NCBI GenBank assembly: GCA_001829185.1
Contig: MIAR01000057.1
Location: 1-57,029, forward strand
Direction: 5' to 3'
Length of the DNA: 57,029 nucleotides
Origin: Spirochaetes bacterium GWB1_60_80
GTDB taxonomy: Bacteria; Spirochaetota; Spirochaetia; Treponematales; UBA12059
Shown here: positions 40,922 to 50,217 of the stretch, piece after piece
Layout: each line of letters opens with the position of its first letter
Position numbering within the stretch: position 1 is the stretch's first letter
Made by a program: the position numbers and the translations under genes
Notes under the pieces: model-generated
Told to the model about the DNA's origin: nothing
Seen by the model: only the letters and a program-made list of their open reading frames with translations
The model's database searches: none

Positions 40922-41641
40922 CTATTCCTCCAGCCTAGCCAAAAGCTGCCGGGCTTGGCGGCCGGCGGCGGATTGCGGCGCGCAGTCAATGGCCCGGTAC
41001 AGGCAGGCCAAGGCCGCGGCCGCCTGGCGCTGTAGCAGCTTGAGGCGGGCGCAGGCCAAGTAGTAGAGGGCCCGTGACGCGGGGTCTAGGCTGGCCTCGG
41101 CCAAGCCGATGGCCTGTAGGTCGGCCGTGATGGCGGGCTGGCGGCTGAAGGGTGTCGTCTCGCTGATGGCCAAGCCGTTCTCCAGGCGCAGGAAGCGGAT
41201 GGCCAGATCCTGCCCATCGAGCAGGACGGCCTGATCCATCAGGGCAAAGCCGCTGTTCAGCCGGCTAGAAGCCGCCACCACGTTGCCGCGCTGATTATCA
41301 ACGCTGGCCAGCAGGGTGACGGCGCTGCCGCGGTAGGCCAGGGCCAGGGCGGCATAACGGCCGCCGCGGTAGGCGGCCAAGCTGGCCACGGCCGACTCGG
41401 CCCAGCGGGCGGCGTCCTGGATGGCCAGATTGTGCAGAATCAGGCCGGCATAAAAGGCGGCGTCCGGGTCGCTCGAGGCCTGCCAGGCAGCCAGCAGCGA
41501 CTGCAGCCGGGCCGGGTCGGCCGCGGACTGGATGGCCTGGACCGGGTCGGCAGCCTGGGCGGCGGCCGGAGCGGCCAGCCCGGCGACGTTACAGGCCAGC
41601 AGACAAGCCAGCGCCAGGCCGGCGAAATTAGTCAACTTCAT
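40922..41641 (-). CDS. Secreted TPR-like helical protein
   Basis: A 239-residue exported protein with a signal peptide (cleavage near AAPAAAQA, residue about 30). It then consists of Ala/Leu-rich helical repeats. The block ALAYRGSAVTLLASVDNQRG...GFALMDQAV aligns with ALAYKGSLMAMRGG...AFQLLDRAV in the DOMON protein of the same operon, so they share a domain. GGAGG precedes the ATG at 41641. It is probably a periplasmic scaffold linking the outer-membrane barrel to the inner-membrane redox proteins, but this is inference. Confidence 0.72.
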   Translation of the reverse strand: MKLTNFAGLALACLLACNVAGLAAPAAAQAADPVQAIQSAADPARLQSLLAAWQASSDPDAAFYAGLILHNLAIQDAARWAESAVASLAAYRGGRYAALALAYRGSAVTLLASVDNQRGNVVAASSRLNSGFALMDQAVLLDGQDLAIRFLRLENGLAISETTPFSRQPAITADLQAIGLAEASLDPASRALYYLACARLKLLQRQAAAALACLYRAIDCAPQSAAGRQARQLLARLEE

Positions 41642-41697
41642 GGTATCCTCCTCATGATTATAGGAAATTAAGCCAGCGGTCAGGCAGGCCGCCGGCG

Positions 41698-43095
41698 TCA
41701 ATCGAAGCCGCCGCTGCCCACCAGGCCGATACCCCACACGCCGGACCGGTTGACGCCGGCGTGGAGCGTGAAATGGGTGTTGACCGGCGCGTCGAAACCG
41801 AAGCGCAGGCCACCCCCAAAGGCTTCCAGGAAATAGGCGCCGGCCGTCTCCGGCGCGGCATTGAGGCGGAGCGCCTCCGGCAAGGCCGCCGGATCGAGCG
41901 TTTGGCGCTCGGCCAGGGCCAGGTCGGCGAACAGGAAAAGCTTGAGGTAGGTATTGAAAAAGGGCGGTATAAAAAAGCGCAGGGCCGGGCCGCGCAGTTC
42001 GATATTGGCCAGCAGGAAACGGTCTGGGCTGGCCTGGCTGAAGGACAGCGCCGAGCGCACCGCGGCGTCCGCCGTACTGGCCAGGTCAAAACGGCGGTTC
42101 AGCGGCAAGCTTCCGGCCGACCATCCGGCGCTGGCCTGCAGAGCCAGCGCGAAGAATTCATTACCGACGATGGCGGCCAGGCGGCCGCTCGCCTGGGCTT
42201 GGACCGCCGCCAGCCAATCCAATTCGGCGGCCACCGGCCAAGCGGCCAGGCTGAGGCCGGCCGAGCCATTTCCCGCCAGGTTGAGGCTAAAGGCTTGGCC
42301 GGGGAAACGGAAGCGGGCGGCTAGCGTGGCCGCCAGGCCGGGCGACAGCCAGCTGCCGGCTGGGAACCAGGCCGCCGCCGGCTGGTCGGGCAGCAGATCC
42401 ATGTAGCGGGCGTCCAGGTTAATACCCAGCCGCCAGTCGGGATGGGGCCGCCAGGCCAGGCTGGCTTCAGCCTCGAAGCGATGGAAGGGCAGCAAGCCGC
42501 CCAGCAGGCTGTTGCTGTACAGGGCGCTGCCGGCCGCCTCCAGGGGCAGGCCGAAAAGCAAGCCGTCGGCATACTCGGCGCCAGCCAGATTGGCCCCGGC
42601 GTACAGCCGCCAAGAACGGCGCAGCCCGCCAAAGTTGTCCAGACCGACCAGACCGAAGGCGTTACCGCCGCCAAAGCGCCAGCGGAAGCCTTCGCGCAGG
42701 CTGATGACCACTAGGCGGGCTTGCGGGTCGCGGTTGGAGGGTAGTACCAGCACGCTGGGGGCATAAAAGCAGCCGCTGCCGGCCAAGCGGGCCTCGGCGG
42801 CGCCGGCCCGGCGCCGCAGGTCGGCCTCGGCCAGCTGGTCGCCTGGCCGAAAATCGAGAAAGCTGGCCACCATGGCCGGATGGCTCAAGCCGTTGGCCTC
42901 GCGTTCCGGCATGGCGGCCGGATCACGCCAATTGTAGACGCTATCGTCGATGATGAAACGCACCAGGCTGATGTTTATTTTTGCCGCCGGATCGGCCGAC
43001 CCGATCGCCGCCGGCTGGCCCGGTGCCTGGCCAAACGTGGCCCACGCCACCAGCCAGAGTAAGACAAGCCCACCAATTTTTCCGCGAAATGGCAT
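41698..43095 (-). CDS. POTRA/beta-barrel (Omp85-like) outer-membrane protein
   Basis: A 465-residue protein with a signal peptide ending near FGQ (residue about 22). Residues of about 40-145 look like one POTRA module (ISLVRFIIDDSVYNW, FRPGDQLAEADLRRR, LVVISLREGFRWRFGGG). About 300 residues of amphipathic beta-strands follow, typical of a 16-strand barrel. It is shorter than BamA and has one POTRA, as in small TpsB/BamA-like relatives. GGGGGG precedes the ATG. It is the first gene of the envelope operon; the 218-base gap upstream, to the luxR stop, contains the palindrome at 43246-43263. Confidence 0.75.
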   Translation of the reverse strand: MPFRGKIGGLVLLWLVAWATFGQAPGQPAAIGSADPAAKINISLVRFIIDDSVYNWRDPAAMPEREANGLSHPAMVASFLDFRPGDQLAEADLRRRAGAAEARLAGSGCFYAPSVLVLPSNRDPQARLVVISLREGFRWRFGGGNAFGLVGLDNFGGLRRSWRLYAGANLAGAEYADGLLFGLPLEAAGSALYSNSLLGGLLPFHRFEAEASLAWRPHPDWRLGINLDARYMDLLPDQPAAAWFPAGSWLSPGLAATLAARFRFPGQAFSLNLAGNGSAGLSLAAWPVAAELDWLAAVQAQASGRLAAIVGNEFFALALQASAGWSAGSLPLNRRFDLASTADAAVRSALSFSQASPDRFLLANIELRGPALRFFIPPFFNTYLKLFLFADLALAERQTLDPAALPEALRLNAAPETAGAYFLEAFGGGLRFGFDAPVNTHFTLHAGVNRSGVWGIGLVGSGGFD

Positions 43096-43245
43096 ACCGC
43101 CCCCCTTCTGTTGACGCGACACCGTCCCTTGGCAGGCGAGGGCGCGCGCCTGGCCGGCAAAATTCTTTCGGCGGCCCGGTCAGGAGGATACAGCGCCAAG
43201 CGCGCGGCGGCTTGTCGGGAAAAGGGTGATTCGGCCTGGAATCGC

Positions 43246-43263
43246 GTCAACCTTGCGGTTGAC
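43246..43263. promoter_or_regulatory. Palindrome GTCAACC-N4-GGTTGAC, candidate operator
   Basis: Seven-base perfect arms around TTGC lie between the LuxR-type regulator and the envelope operon. Its size and symmetry fit a dimeric helix-turn-helix binding site. A terminator role is less likely because no T-run follows on either strand. Confidence 0.35.
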
Positions 43264-43313
43264 AAGCCGACGCCAGAGCGGCCGGCGGGTCGTCGGCATT
43301 GACTAAACGGCCG

Positions 43314-44357
43314 TCAGGAACCGCGCAGCTTGTTGATGACGTCGATCTTGGAAGCGGCGCCCAGCTTGGCGTAGAGGCGGATGATGTAGGTCTTGATGGT
43401 GGCCACCGACAGGTCGAGGGCAGCGGCAATTTCTTTATAACTACGGCCAGCGCATAGCTGGCGGGCCATCTCGCGTTCGCGTTCCGACAGGCCATGGCTG
43501 GCCATACAGGCTTCGTCTAGGCCGCGACAGGCCCCGGCCGACGGAACCGGCTGCCCGGGCGGCGGCGCGGCCGGCAGGGGTAGCAGGCTGCAGGCCATCT
43601 GGCGCAGCACGTTGGCCAGATAGACTAGGCACCAGCTGACGAAAAACAGCGGGAAGAAGCGGAAGCCGGCAGTTGATAGCTTGGTGACCGGCGGCAAAAG
43701 ATCGAAGAATACGAAGGCCGGCAGATAGGCCAGGGTCAGCCAGCTGGCCAATGTGGAGACATTCTGCCAGAACGGAGAAATCCTGTCGGCCAGCGGCTGG
43801 CGGCGCCGGCGGCTAGCCCCGATACCGCTGATCACGATACCGCTGACCGAAATGCCGCCGATGGTCAGCGCGTAGCTGCCGAAGACCAGCAGCGACAGGT
43901 AATAGTTCCAAGGGCCGCTCCACAGGATGGCGTTGGCCAGCCATAGGGCGGCGGCCAGGCCGGCCAGCAGCCCGAGCAGGCGCCGGGCATGGCGGAACCG
44001 GGGCATCAGGGCCAGGGCGAAGGCCGGCGTAGCCCACAAACCCAGGCAGACGCCGCTGATGGTCACAAAGCTGAGGATGGACTGGGCACTGTTGAAGCGG
44101 AGAATAGTTGGATCAGCCGGCGCCGCCTCCGGCCAAAGGATGGCCAGCGTGGCGCCGGCCATGATGAAGGAAAAGGAGAGTACCAGCAAAAAATGGGCTT
44201 TTTCGGCGTTGAGGGCCGTCCAGTCGACGGCGGCGCTGTCGGCCGGCAGGAGCTTCCGGTAGCGGCCGAAGAAAAGACTGCGCGCCAAGGCCACTACCAC
44301 GGTGACCAGCATGACGGAGTAGCAAAAAAACCAGTAGATGAACAGTAAAGCCCTCAT
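43314..44357 (-). CDS. Membrane-bound LuxR-type transcription regulator
   Basis: A 347-residue protein with seven or eight predicted membrane helices in the first 270 residues and a C-terminal LuxR/GerE helix-turn-helix (LSEREREMARQLCAGRSYKE, LDLSVATIKTYI, KLGAASK). It has no phosphoryl-accepting domain, so the membrane part probably senses a ligand or membrane state. GGAGG precedes the ATG at 44357; the upstream codons of the longer frame lack support. It lies directly upstream of the POTRA/NapH operon on the same strand and is its most likely regulator. It diverges from the hybrid kinase. Confidence 0.88.
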   Translation of the reverse strand: MRALLFIYWFFCYSVMLVTVVVALARSLFFGRYRKLLPADSAAVDWTALNAEKAHFLLVLSFSFIMAGATLAILWPEAAPADPTILRFNSAQSILSFVTISGVCLGLWATPAFALALMPRFRHARRLLGLLAGLAAALWLANAILWSGPWNYYLSLLVFGSYALTIGGISVSGIVISGIGASRRRRQPLADRISPFWQNVSTLASWLTLAYLPAFVFFDLLPPVTKLSTAGFRFFPLFFVSWCLVYLANVLRQMACSLLPLPAAPPPGQPVPSAGACRGLDEACMASHGLSEREREMARQLCAGRSYKEIAAALDLSVATIKTYIIRLYAKLGAASKIDVINKLRGS

Positions 44358-44490
44358 CAAACCTCCGGACCGGCCGACCGCCCCCAGCATAGACCTTCCG
44401 GCCGAAGAATTCCAGCCTGGCCAGTATGTCGAAGGCAGTCTGCTTCCAGGCCAACCTGGTTAAAAGAGCGCCGATAAGCAACATTTGACG

Positions 44491-44519
44491 TTGGTAAAAC
44501 AGTCCCAATACGCTATAAT
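44491..44519 (+). promoter_or_regulatory. Promoter of the hybrid histidine kinase gene
   Basis: TTGGTA (44491-44496) and a perfect TATAAT (44514-44519) are spaced by 17 bases, about 33 bases before the ATG. Confidence 0.7.
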
Positions 44520-44552
44520 GGCAGCATGCCACTGCGCTTTTGAGGATGTACC

Positions 44553-47246
44553 ATGCTGCCTACCAGTCTGTCATTTTGGTTATCCAGAGCCTCCGCGGTC
44601 ATTGTCCCGATTTACCTGTATGCGGCCTACCGCTCGCTGCGGCTCAACCCGCGCGGCACCGCCAACCGCCTCTCGGCCCTCTTCAACGCCGTCTTTGCCG
44701 TTTGGGCCGGCGCGGCGGTATTCTGGTACTCGGCCGAATCCGCCAGCCAAGCTGACTCCTGGTACCGGGCCTTCAGCTGGACCTGGTGCCTCTTCCCGCC
44801 GCTGGTGCTGCACTTCAATCTGACCATTTCCGGTTCCAGCCTGCGTAAGCGGCGCTGGCTCCGTTATCTCGTCCTGGTAGCGATCTACGCGCCGGCCGCC
44901 TTGCTAATCTACTTGACTCCAACTCGTATTCTGTCTACCCCGGTTTACCGTCTCGGCCACTGGATGCTGACGGTCAACTACGCCTGGCCGTACTATTTCT
45001 TCGTCGCCCATTTCATTCTCTACAGCCTTATCGGCATCCTGGCGGTCAACTTCGCCCGTGTTAAGTCGCGCAACGGCAACGAACGCTCCCGCCTAGCCGT
45101 CATTGTGGCCACCTTGATCCTGGCCATCAGCTTCGGCTTCCTGACCGACGGCATCTTCATCATGACCCAGGCCGACGTGCCCAACCTGGCTATCTTCTGG
45201 GCGCTGATCGTGTCACTGGGCCTTTTAATGGCCATCAACCGCTTCGGCTTCCTATCGCCGTTGCCGATAGCCGAGACGCCCCGCATCCTCAACGCCCTGG
45301 CCGACATAGTGGTGTTCCTGGACAGCACCGGCAGTATCGCCTGGGCCAATAAAAGCGCCCTGGAAAGCGCCGGCCTGACCAACCTGGAAGCCGTCAAGGG
45401 CAAAGGCATCGACCTGTTTGTTGACGAGGCCGACGCGCGTTCTATTGGTGACACGGCCCGTGGCCTGATCGACTTCTATACCGGGCGTTCGCACTGGGGC
45501 CAGCGCCGGCTGCCGGTCAGCCTGCGTTCCCGGGCCATCGTCGACCTCAACCAGGTACAGGGGGCCATCGTCACCGCGCTGGACATGAGTACGGCCTTCG
45601 CCCTGGAGAAAGCCGAGCAGACCGCCGCCGACTCAGGACTGTTATTCAACGAGTTCATCGAACATTCGCTGGACGGCATCATCTTAACCGACGCCGACGG
45701 CAACATCACGGTCTGGAACGCGCCCATGGTCAGCCAGACCGGCCTGGCGACCAGCGAGGTTCTGGGCACCAAGATCTGGGATACCATGGCCCGGCTGCTT
45801 CCGGCCAACAAGCGCAACCAGCAGGACTCCATCGGGCTCAAGCGCAGCATCATCACCGCCATGCTCGGTTCCAGCTCGCCTTGGACCAGCAAGATTATCG
45901 AACAGCCCATAACCCGGACGGACGGCGAGGAACGCATTCTGCAGAGCAGCTCCTTCATCATACCGCTACGCACCGGCGCCATCTCGGCCACCATCATCCG
46001 CGACATCACCGAAAGCCGGCGGGCGTCGGAAGAAATGATCGAACGCATCCGCAAGCTCGACCACGCCCAGAAAATGGACGCCGTCGGCTCGCTATCCGGC
46101 GGCATCGCCCACGACTTTAACAACACCCTGGGCGGCATCGTCGGCGCCATCTCGCTCATCAAGATGGGCGTGGAGGATGGCACCTACACCAAACTGTCGG
46201 ACATCGAAAAGGAAATCAGCATCATCGACCGCTCGGCCGCCCGGGCCAGCGCCTCGGTAGCCCGGCTGCTGGCCCTAACCAAGAAGCGCCTGCCGGAAAA
46301 CAATATCTTCAAATTCAAGGAGGCCCTCAAGCGGGTATGCGACTTTGCCATGCGCGGCATGGACAACGCGGTGCTCATTGAATTCCCGAAGAACAGCCGT
46401 GAGGCCTATATCAACGGCGATCCTGGCCTCATCGAGCAGATGCTGCTCAACCTGTTCATCAACGCCGAGCACGCCATGACCATCATGCGGCCGAAAGGCC
46501 AGAAACGCGGCGGGCACATCGTCGTCGGCCTGGAACGCTTCAAGCCGACCCAGAATTTCCTGGCCATCAATCCGGCCGCCAGAAAGCAGGACTACTGGTG
46601 CGTTAGCATCCAGGACGAAGGCGTCGGCATTCCGCACCACATCCTGCCGCACATCTTTAACCCTTTCTATAGCACCAAAAATTCGGAAAAATCGAACGGC
46701 CTGGGTCTGTCCATGGTTCACTCCATCGTCGCCCAGCACGGCGGCTTCGTCGATGTGGCCAGCCAGCTCAATAAAGGCAGCACCTTCTTCATCTACTTGC
46801 CGGCGGCCGACATCGCCGACGCTAAAACTAGCCAGCGCCAGCAAATTCTGCGTGGCACGGGCAGCATCCTGCTGGTGGATGACGACGAGGTGGTGCGCGA
46901 CACCGGCATGGCCATGCTCGGCGCCCTAGGCTACAGCTCGGAGGCGGCCGTCTCCGGCGAGGAAGCCATTGAGTTGTTCAAGCAGGAACCAGAGCGCTGG
47001 GCGGCCGTCATCATGGACTTGCGCATGAACGGCATGAGCGGCGACGAGGCCACCATGATACTACGCGGCATCCGCTCCGACCTGCCGGTAATACTGGCCT
47101 CCGGCTTTGCCAGCGAAGAAGCCATCCGCCTATCCGAAGACCAGCCGGCCATGACCTTCATCCAGAAGCCCTATTCCATCAACACCCTCAGCCTGGCCTT
47201 GATGGAAGTCCAGGGCAAGGGTTCGGCTGGCAATTCGACCCGGTAG
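44553..47246 (+). CDS. Hybrid histidine kinase: 7TM, PAS, HisKA/HATPase, receiver
   Basis: An 897-residue sensor. About seven membrane helices (1-230) of the N-terminal 7TM histidine-kinase type come first, then two PAS-like domains (about 240-345 and 365-490). The phospho-accepting His is in GGIAHDFNN near 519. ATP-binding motifs follow ([31 protein letters not shown]), and a C-terminal receiver has its phospho-Asp in [12 protein letters not shown] near 821. With no separate output domain, the phosphate probably passes to another regulator. GAGGAT precedes the ATG. It diverges from the membrane LuxR gene, so the pair may control the envelope operon jointly. Confidence 0.94.
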   Translation: MLPTSLSFWLSRASAVIVPIYLYAAYRSLRLNPRGTANRLSALFNAVFAVWAGAAVFWYSAESASQADSWYRAFSWTWCLFPPLVLHFNLTISGSSLRKRRWLRYLVLVAIYAPAALLIYLTPTRILSTPVYRLGHWMLTVNYAWPYYFFVAHFILYSLIGILAVNFARVKSRNGNERSRLAVIVATLILAISFGFLTDGIFIMTQADVPNLAIFWALIVSLGLLMAINRFGFLSPLPIAETPRILNALADIVVFLDSTGSIAWANKSALESAGLTNLEAVKGKGIDLFVDEADARSIGDTARGLIDFYTGRSHWGQRRLPVSLRSRAIVDLNQVQGAIVTALDMSTAFALEKAEQTAADSGLLFNEFIEHSLDGIILTDADGNITVWNAPMVSQTGLATSEVLGTKIWDTMARLLPANKRNQQDSIGLKRSIITAMLGSSSPWTSKIIEQPITRTDGEERILQSSSFIIPLRTGAISATIIRDITESRRASEEMIERIRKLDHAQKMDAVGSLSGGIAHDFNNTLGGIVGAISLIKMGVEDGTYTKLSDIEKEISIIDRSAARASASVARLLALTKKRLPENNIFKFKEALKRVCDFAMRGMDNAVLIEFPKNSREAYINGDPGLIEQMLLNLFINAEHAMTIMRPKGQKRGGHIVVGLERFKPTQNFLAINPAARKQDYWCVSIQDEGVGIPHHILPHIFNPFYSTKNSEKSNGLGLSMVHSIVAQHGGFVDVASQLNKGSTFFIYLPAADIADAKTSQRQQILRGTGSILLVDDDEVVRDTGMAMLGALGYSSEAAVSGEEAIELFKQEPERWAAVIMDLRMNGMSGDEATMILRGIRSDLPVILASGFASEEAIRLSEDQPAMTFIQKPYSINTLSLALMEVQGKGSAGNSTR

Positions 47247-47294
47247 GAGTTCAAGACAGGGTGGCGGTCAAGGCGTGGCCGGCGGCCAGCCGGC

Positions 47295-48113
47295 TCATGA
47301 AGCTCCGGCCAGGGCGTTGCGCAGCAGTTGAATGTGCTTGGCCGGGTAGACAGCCTGCGGACAAACCTTCGAACAGGCCAAGTGGCGCTGGCAGACACCT
47401 GCCCCGTCCGGCCCGGCGGCCAGGGCCAGCCAGGCGGCGGCCTGCTCGGGCCGTTTCTGGCGCTGGCAGTTGAAGGCAGCCAGGGCGGCCGGCCCCATGA
47501 AGGGGGCTTTGACCGGGCAGGCCGCCCGACACAAACCGCACTCAATGCAGGCCTCAAAGCGCACACCCAGACGGGCGGTTCGCCGCTCGTCTGGCCAGGC
47601 GGCGGCCGGGGCGCTGGCTGGCGTCGCGCCGGCCGCGAGGGTCGGGTCGGCCGGCAAGGCGGCCTTACCGACCCGGTCAACCGTGGTCAGGTAATCCAGG
47701 CCGGGCGGCAGGCTGGCAAACAGGTCGCCAGGGTGGACGGCGATGCCGGCGACGACTGTAGCGCCGGGTAACGGCGACAGGCGCAGGACAGCCGGGACAG
47801 TCGCCGCAGCGCTCGGGTCGGCCGGATCCAGCGCCATGGCCACCGTCGTCAGACAGAGCAGGGCCGGCCGGCCGCCGATCAGAGCACCGCAGGTGCCGCA
47901 AGAGCCGTGGTGGCAGGAATGGCGATAGGCCGGAAAATCCTCGGCCGTTTGGCCGGCGCGCAGGGTTTCTAGTAGGTCCAGCACCGTACTGGCCGGGTCG
48001 ACCGCCAGCTCGAACAGCTTGAGACGCGGCGCATCGCCGCCCACAGCGCCGAGGTTGATTTCCAGAAGCAGCTTAACAGGGTGTTGAAAAACGCGGATGC
48101 GGCTTTTCAACAC
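47295..48113 (-). CDS. SdhB/FrdB-like iron-sulfur subunit with start displaced into a MITE
   Basis: A 272-residue iron-sulfur protein with succinate-dehydrogenase/fumarate-reductase subunit B architecture: 2Fe-2S motif CHHGSCGTCG with a later Cys, then CIECGLCRAACP and CQRHLACSKVCP for the 4Fe-4S/3Fe-4S clusters. The native N-terminus would be about LLLEINLG; the frame upstream of this comes from the MITE at 48077-48164. The only start codon is GTG at 48113 (or the TTG after it) inside the element, and no ribosome-binding site is visible. The partner flavoprotein is probably the GlpA-like gene upstream. Expression may be reduced or altered. Confidence 0.82.
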   Translation of the reverse strand: MLKSRIRVFQHPVKLLLEINLGAVGGDAPRLKLFELAVDPASTVLDLLETLRAGQTAEDFPAYRHSCHHGSCGTCGALIGGRPALLCLTTVAMALDPADPSAAATVPAVLRLSPLPGATVVAGIAVHPGDLFASLPPGLDYLTTVDRVGKAALPADPTLAAGATPASAPAAAWPDERRTARLGVRFEACIECGLCRAACPVKAPFMGPAALAAFNCQRQKRPEQAAAWLALAAGPDGAGVCQRHLACSKVCPQAVYPAKHIQLLRNALAGAS

Positions 48114-48164
48114 TTCAAAAGCCGGTACAATTACGCAGCATAGCGCAAGCTATGCGAGGAATTG
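48077..48164. mobile_element. MITE copy 3 (88 bp, one end deleted)
   Basis: Identical to the first 88 bases of the intact element, flanked by TTAA (48073-48076 and 48165-48168). The missing 41 bases correspond exactly to the stretch between the internal and terminal TTAA of copy 2, so a deletion between two TTAA words explains it. The TTAA at 48165 contains the stop codon of the GlpA-like gene. Confidence 0.93.
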
Positions 48165-49391
48165 TTAACATGGCGCGAGCTCCAAGCCCGGCTCGGCCGG
48201 CGTGAAGCTGCCGGCCGGCAGGGGTTGGTAGAATTCCCGCCAGGACGGCAGGCGGTAGTTGGCGGAGCGGCAGGCGCCGCTCAAGCCCAGGTAGCGGCAA
48301 GCCTGGTCGGCGGCCCGCTCGGCCATGGCGCGCAGCACGGTAGCCTTGCCGCCGACGATGGACAGCAGCCCGGCGGCGCCTTCGGCCGCATGGTCAATCA
48401 GGGCCAGGTCGCGGCTGATGGCGCGGCCGTCGCCGTCGGCCAGGCCGGCCAGGGGACGGACGGCGGCCCAGGCGGCCTGACGCGGCTGGGCGGAGAAAGC
48501 CGGCAGCAGCTCGTCGGCTCGGCGCAACAAGAAATCCAACTCCTCGGGTAGCGGCAGAAGGCCGTCCGGCGAATCAGCCCGGCGTTGGGTGCTGCCGATG
48601 ATGGACAGCCCGCGTTGCGGCACGATGATGTCGCCGTCGCCGGGCGGCGCCAGGCGGCTGATGACCAGGTCGCTCAGGCGGCCACGCACCGCCAGCATGG
48701 CGCCGGCGGCCGGCGTCAGCGGCACGCGCCCGCCGGCCAGAGCCGCCACGCTATCGGCCCAGGCGCCGGCGGCGTTGATGACGCAGTCGAAGGCGGCGCG
48801 CCGCTCGACGCCGTCAGCCCTGCGCCAGCTCAGGCCGGCGACGCGGCCGGCGCGCAGGTCGATGGCGCTGACCGAGGCGAAGGGATGCAGTGACGCCCCC
48901 AGGCGCCGGGCCGCCGCCAGGAAGGACAGGGGCAGACGGAAGGTATCAAAGGTCCCGTCCGGCACCCAAACCGCCCGCCGAACCGACGGCGTCAAGCCCG
49001 GCTCCACCCGCCTGGCTTCAAGCGGCGGCAGATCGCGGGCCGGAATGCCGGCCGCCAGGCAGGCACTGATAAAAACATCACCGTAGGCGGCCTCGTCGTC
49101 CGTCACGGCCACGAAGAAGCCGCCGTTGTACTCGATTGTCTCCGGCGCGATGCGGCGCAGGGTGAGGCTTTCCCGCAGGCACTCAGCGGCGATGCGGCGG
49201 TCGCGGACTGCGTAGCGGGCGCCGCAATGCAGCTGGCCGTGGTGTCGCCCGGTGGTACCGGAAGTGAACTCGCCCTGCTCGAACAGGCTAACGCGGCAGC
49301 CGCGCAGGGCCAAGTCCCAGGCCAGGGCACAGCCGGTGCCGCCGCCGCCGATGATGGCCACCGCCGGGTTGTCTTGAGTCGCCTGGGTCAT
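48165..49391 (-). CDS. GlpA-like FAD-dependent dehydrogenase without the BFD domain
   Basis: A 408-residue FAD oxidoreductase closely resembling anaerobic glycerol-3-phosphate dehydrogenase GlpA. FAD motif GGGGTGCALAWDLALRG lies near residues 14-30, with TTGRHHGQLHCGARYAV, YNGGFFVAV, VPDGTFDTFRL and VNAAGAWADSV in order. It ends before the C-terminal 2Fe-2S (BFD-like) domain found in E. coli GlpA (542 residues). The downstream SdhB-like protein could supply the iron-sulfur chain. Another alpha-hydroxy acid is possible as substrate. The ATG at 49391 overlaps the regulator gene by ATGA. Its stop codon TAA lies in the MITE target sequence. Confidence 0.86.
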   Translation of the reverse strand: MTQATQDNPAVAIIGGGGTGCALAWDLALRGCRVSLFEQGEFTSGTTGRHHGQLHCGARYAVRDRRIAAECLRESLTLRRIAPETIEYNGGFFVAVTDDEAAYGDVFISACLAAGIPARDLPPLEARRVEPGLTPSVRRAVWVPDGTFDTFRLPLSFLAAARRLGASLHPFASVSAIDLRAGRVAGLSWRRADGVERRAAFDCVINAAGAWADSVAALAGGRVPLTPAAGAMLAVRGRLSDLVISRLAPPGDGDIIVPQRGLSIIGSTQRRADSPDGLLPLPEELDFLLRRADELLPAFSAQPRQAAWAAVRPLAGLADGDGRAISRDLALIDHAAEGAAGLLSIVGGKATVLRAMAERAADQACRYLGLSGACRSANYRLPSWREFYQPLPAGSFTPAEPGLELAPC

Positions 49392-50101
49392 AGGGGTGGC
49401 AAGGAGGTGCGGAAACGACTGACGCCGTCCTGAAAACTGATGCCGAAGGTCCAGCGCACGTCCGGCGCCGGCAACGGTCCAACCGGCCGGCCATCGCTGG
49501 CCACCTCGATGGCGGCGCGGGCGATGGCGGCGTCGGCCGCCGAATACTCGGTGGCGCCAGCGGCAAACAGGTGGCGCAGGCAACTGCCCACCGCGGGTTC
49601 GCGGTAGCGGGCGGCCAGCTGGTCGATAGTGCGGCGTAACTCCAGCCACTGTTCGTCGTTGCAATAGAGGCTGAGGTCGTACAGGAAGCTGCCGGGGTCC
49701 TTGGTGGCCTGCACCGTCGGGCCGGTGGTGCGTTCCAGGAAGACTTTCAAGCCATCCTTAAAGCGCTGGGTAATCAGGCGGGCCACCTCGTCGCGCAGGC
49801 TCTGGTCGCTGGCGCTGCCCAGGCTGGCGGCTTGCACCCGAAAGCGGGCGGCGGCCGGCTGATAGTAGCGGGCAATGATGCCGTTGACCGTTTCGGTATG
49901 GGACAGCACCACGATGCCGGCGCTCTCCAGGATGCGCATGTGGTAATGAACCTTGCCCGGGCCGTCGCCGAGAGCTCGGGCCACCTCGGTGGCGGTAGCC
50001 GGCTTGTGCAATTCCTTGAGCACGTGCAAGAGCTTCATGCGGTAGGGGTGGGTGAAGGCCTTGACCTTATCTTCGCTGTCCAGTTCGAGTTCGTCGAGCA
50101 T
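49388..50101 (-). CDS. ArsR-like helix-turn-helix regulator
   Basis: A 237-residue protein with an N-terminal winged helix-turn-helix (KVKAFTHPYRMKLLHVL, ATATEVARALG, KVHYHMRILESAGIV) of the ArsR/UPF-HTH_20 type and a C-terminal region of about 140 residues with no recognised fold. It probably controls the flavoprotein/iron-sulfur genes downstream, with which it shares an ATGA junction. The ATG at 50101 is chosen; a TTG at 50122 is the alternative and neither has a strong ribosome-binding site. Confidence 0.82.
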   Translation of the reverse strand: MLDELELDSEDKVKAFTHPYRMKLLHVLKELHKPATATEVARALGDGPGKVHYHMRILESAGIVVLSHTETVNGIIARYYQPAAARFRVQAASLGSASDQSLRDEVARLITQRFKDGLKVFLERTTGPTVQATKDPGSFLYDLSLYCNDEQWLELRRTIDQLAARYREPAVGSCLRHLFAAGATEYSAADAAIARAAIEVASDGRPVGPLPAPDVRWTFGISFQDGVSRFRTSLPPL

Positions 50102-50217
50102 ACGCCGACCAGTGTCCTGCAAAATGCGGAAAAATGCAAGGGTTAACGAGGCAAAGGGCTCGACCAGGCAGCCGCGGCTGCGACCGCCTAGTTGGACTCT
50201 ACGGAATCAGCGGCTGT

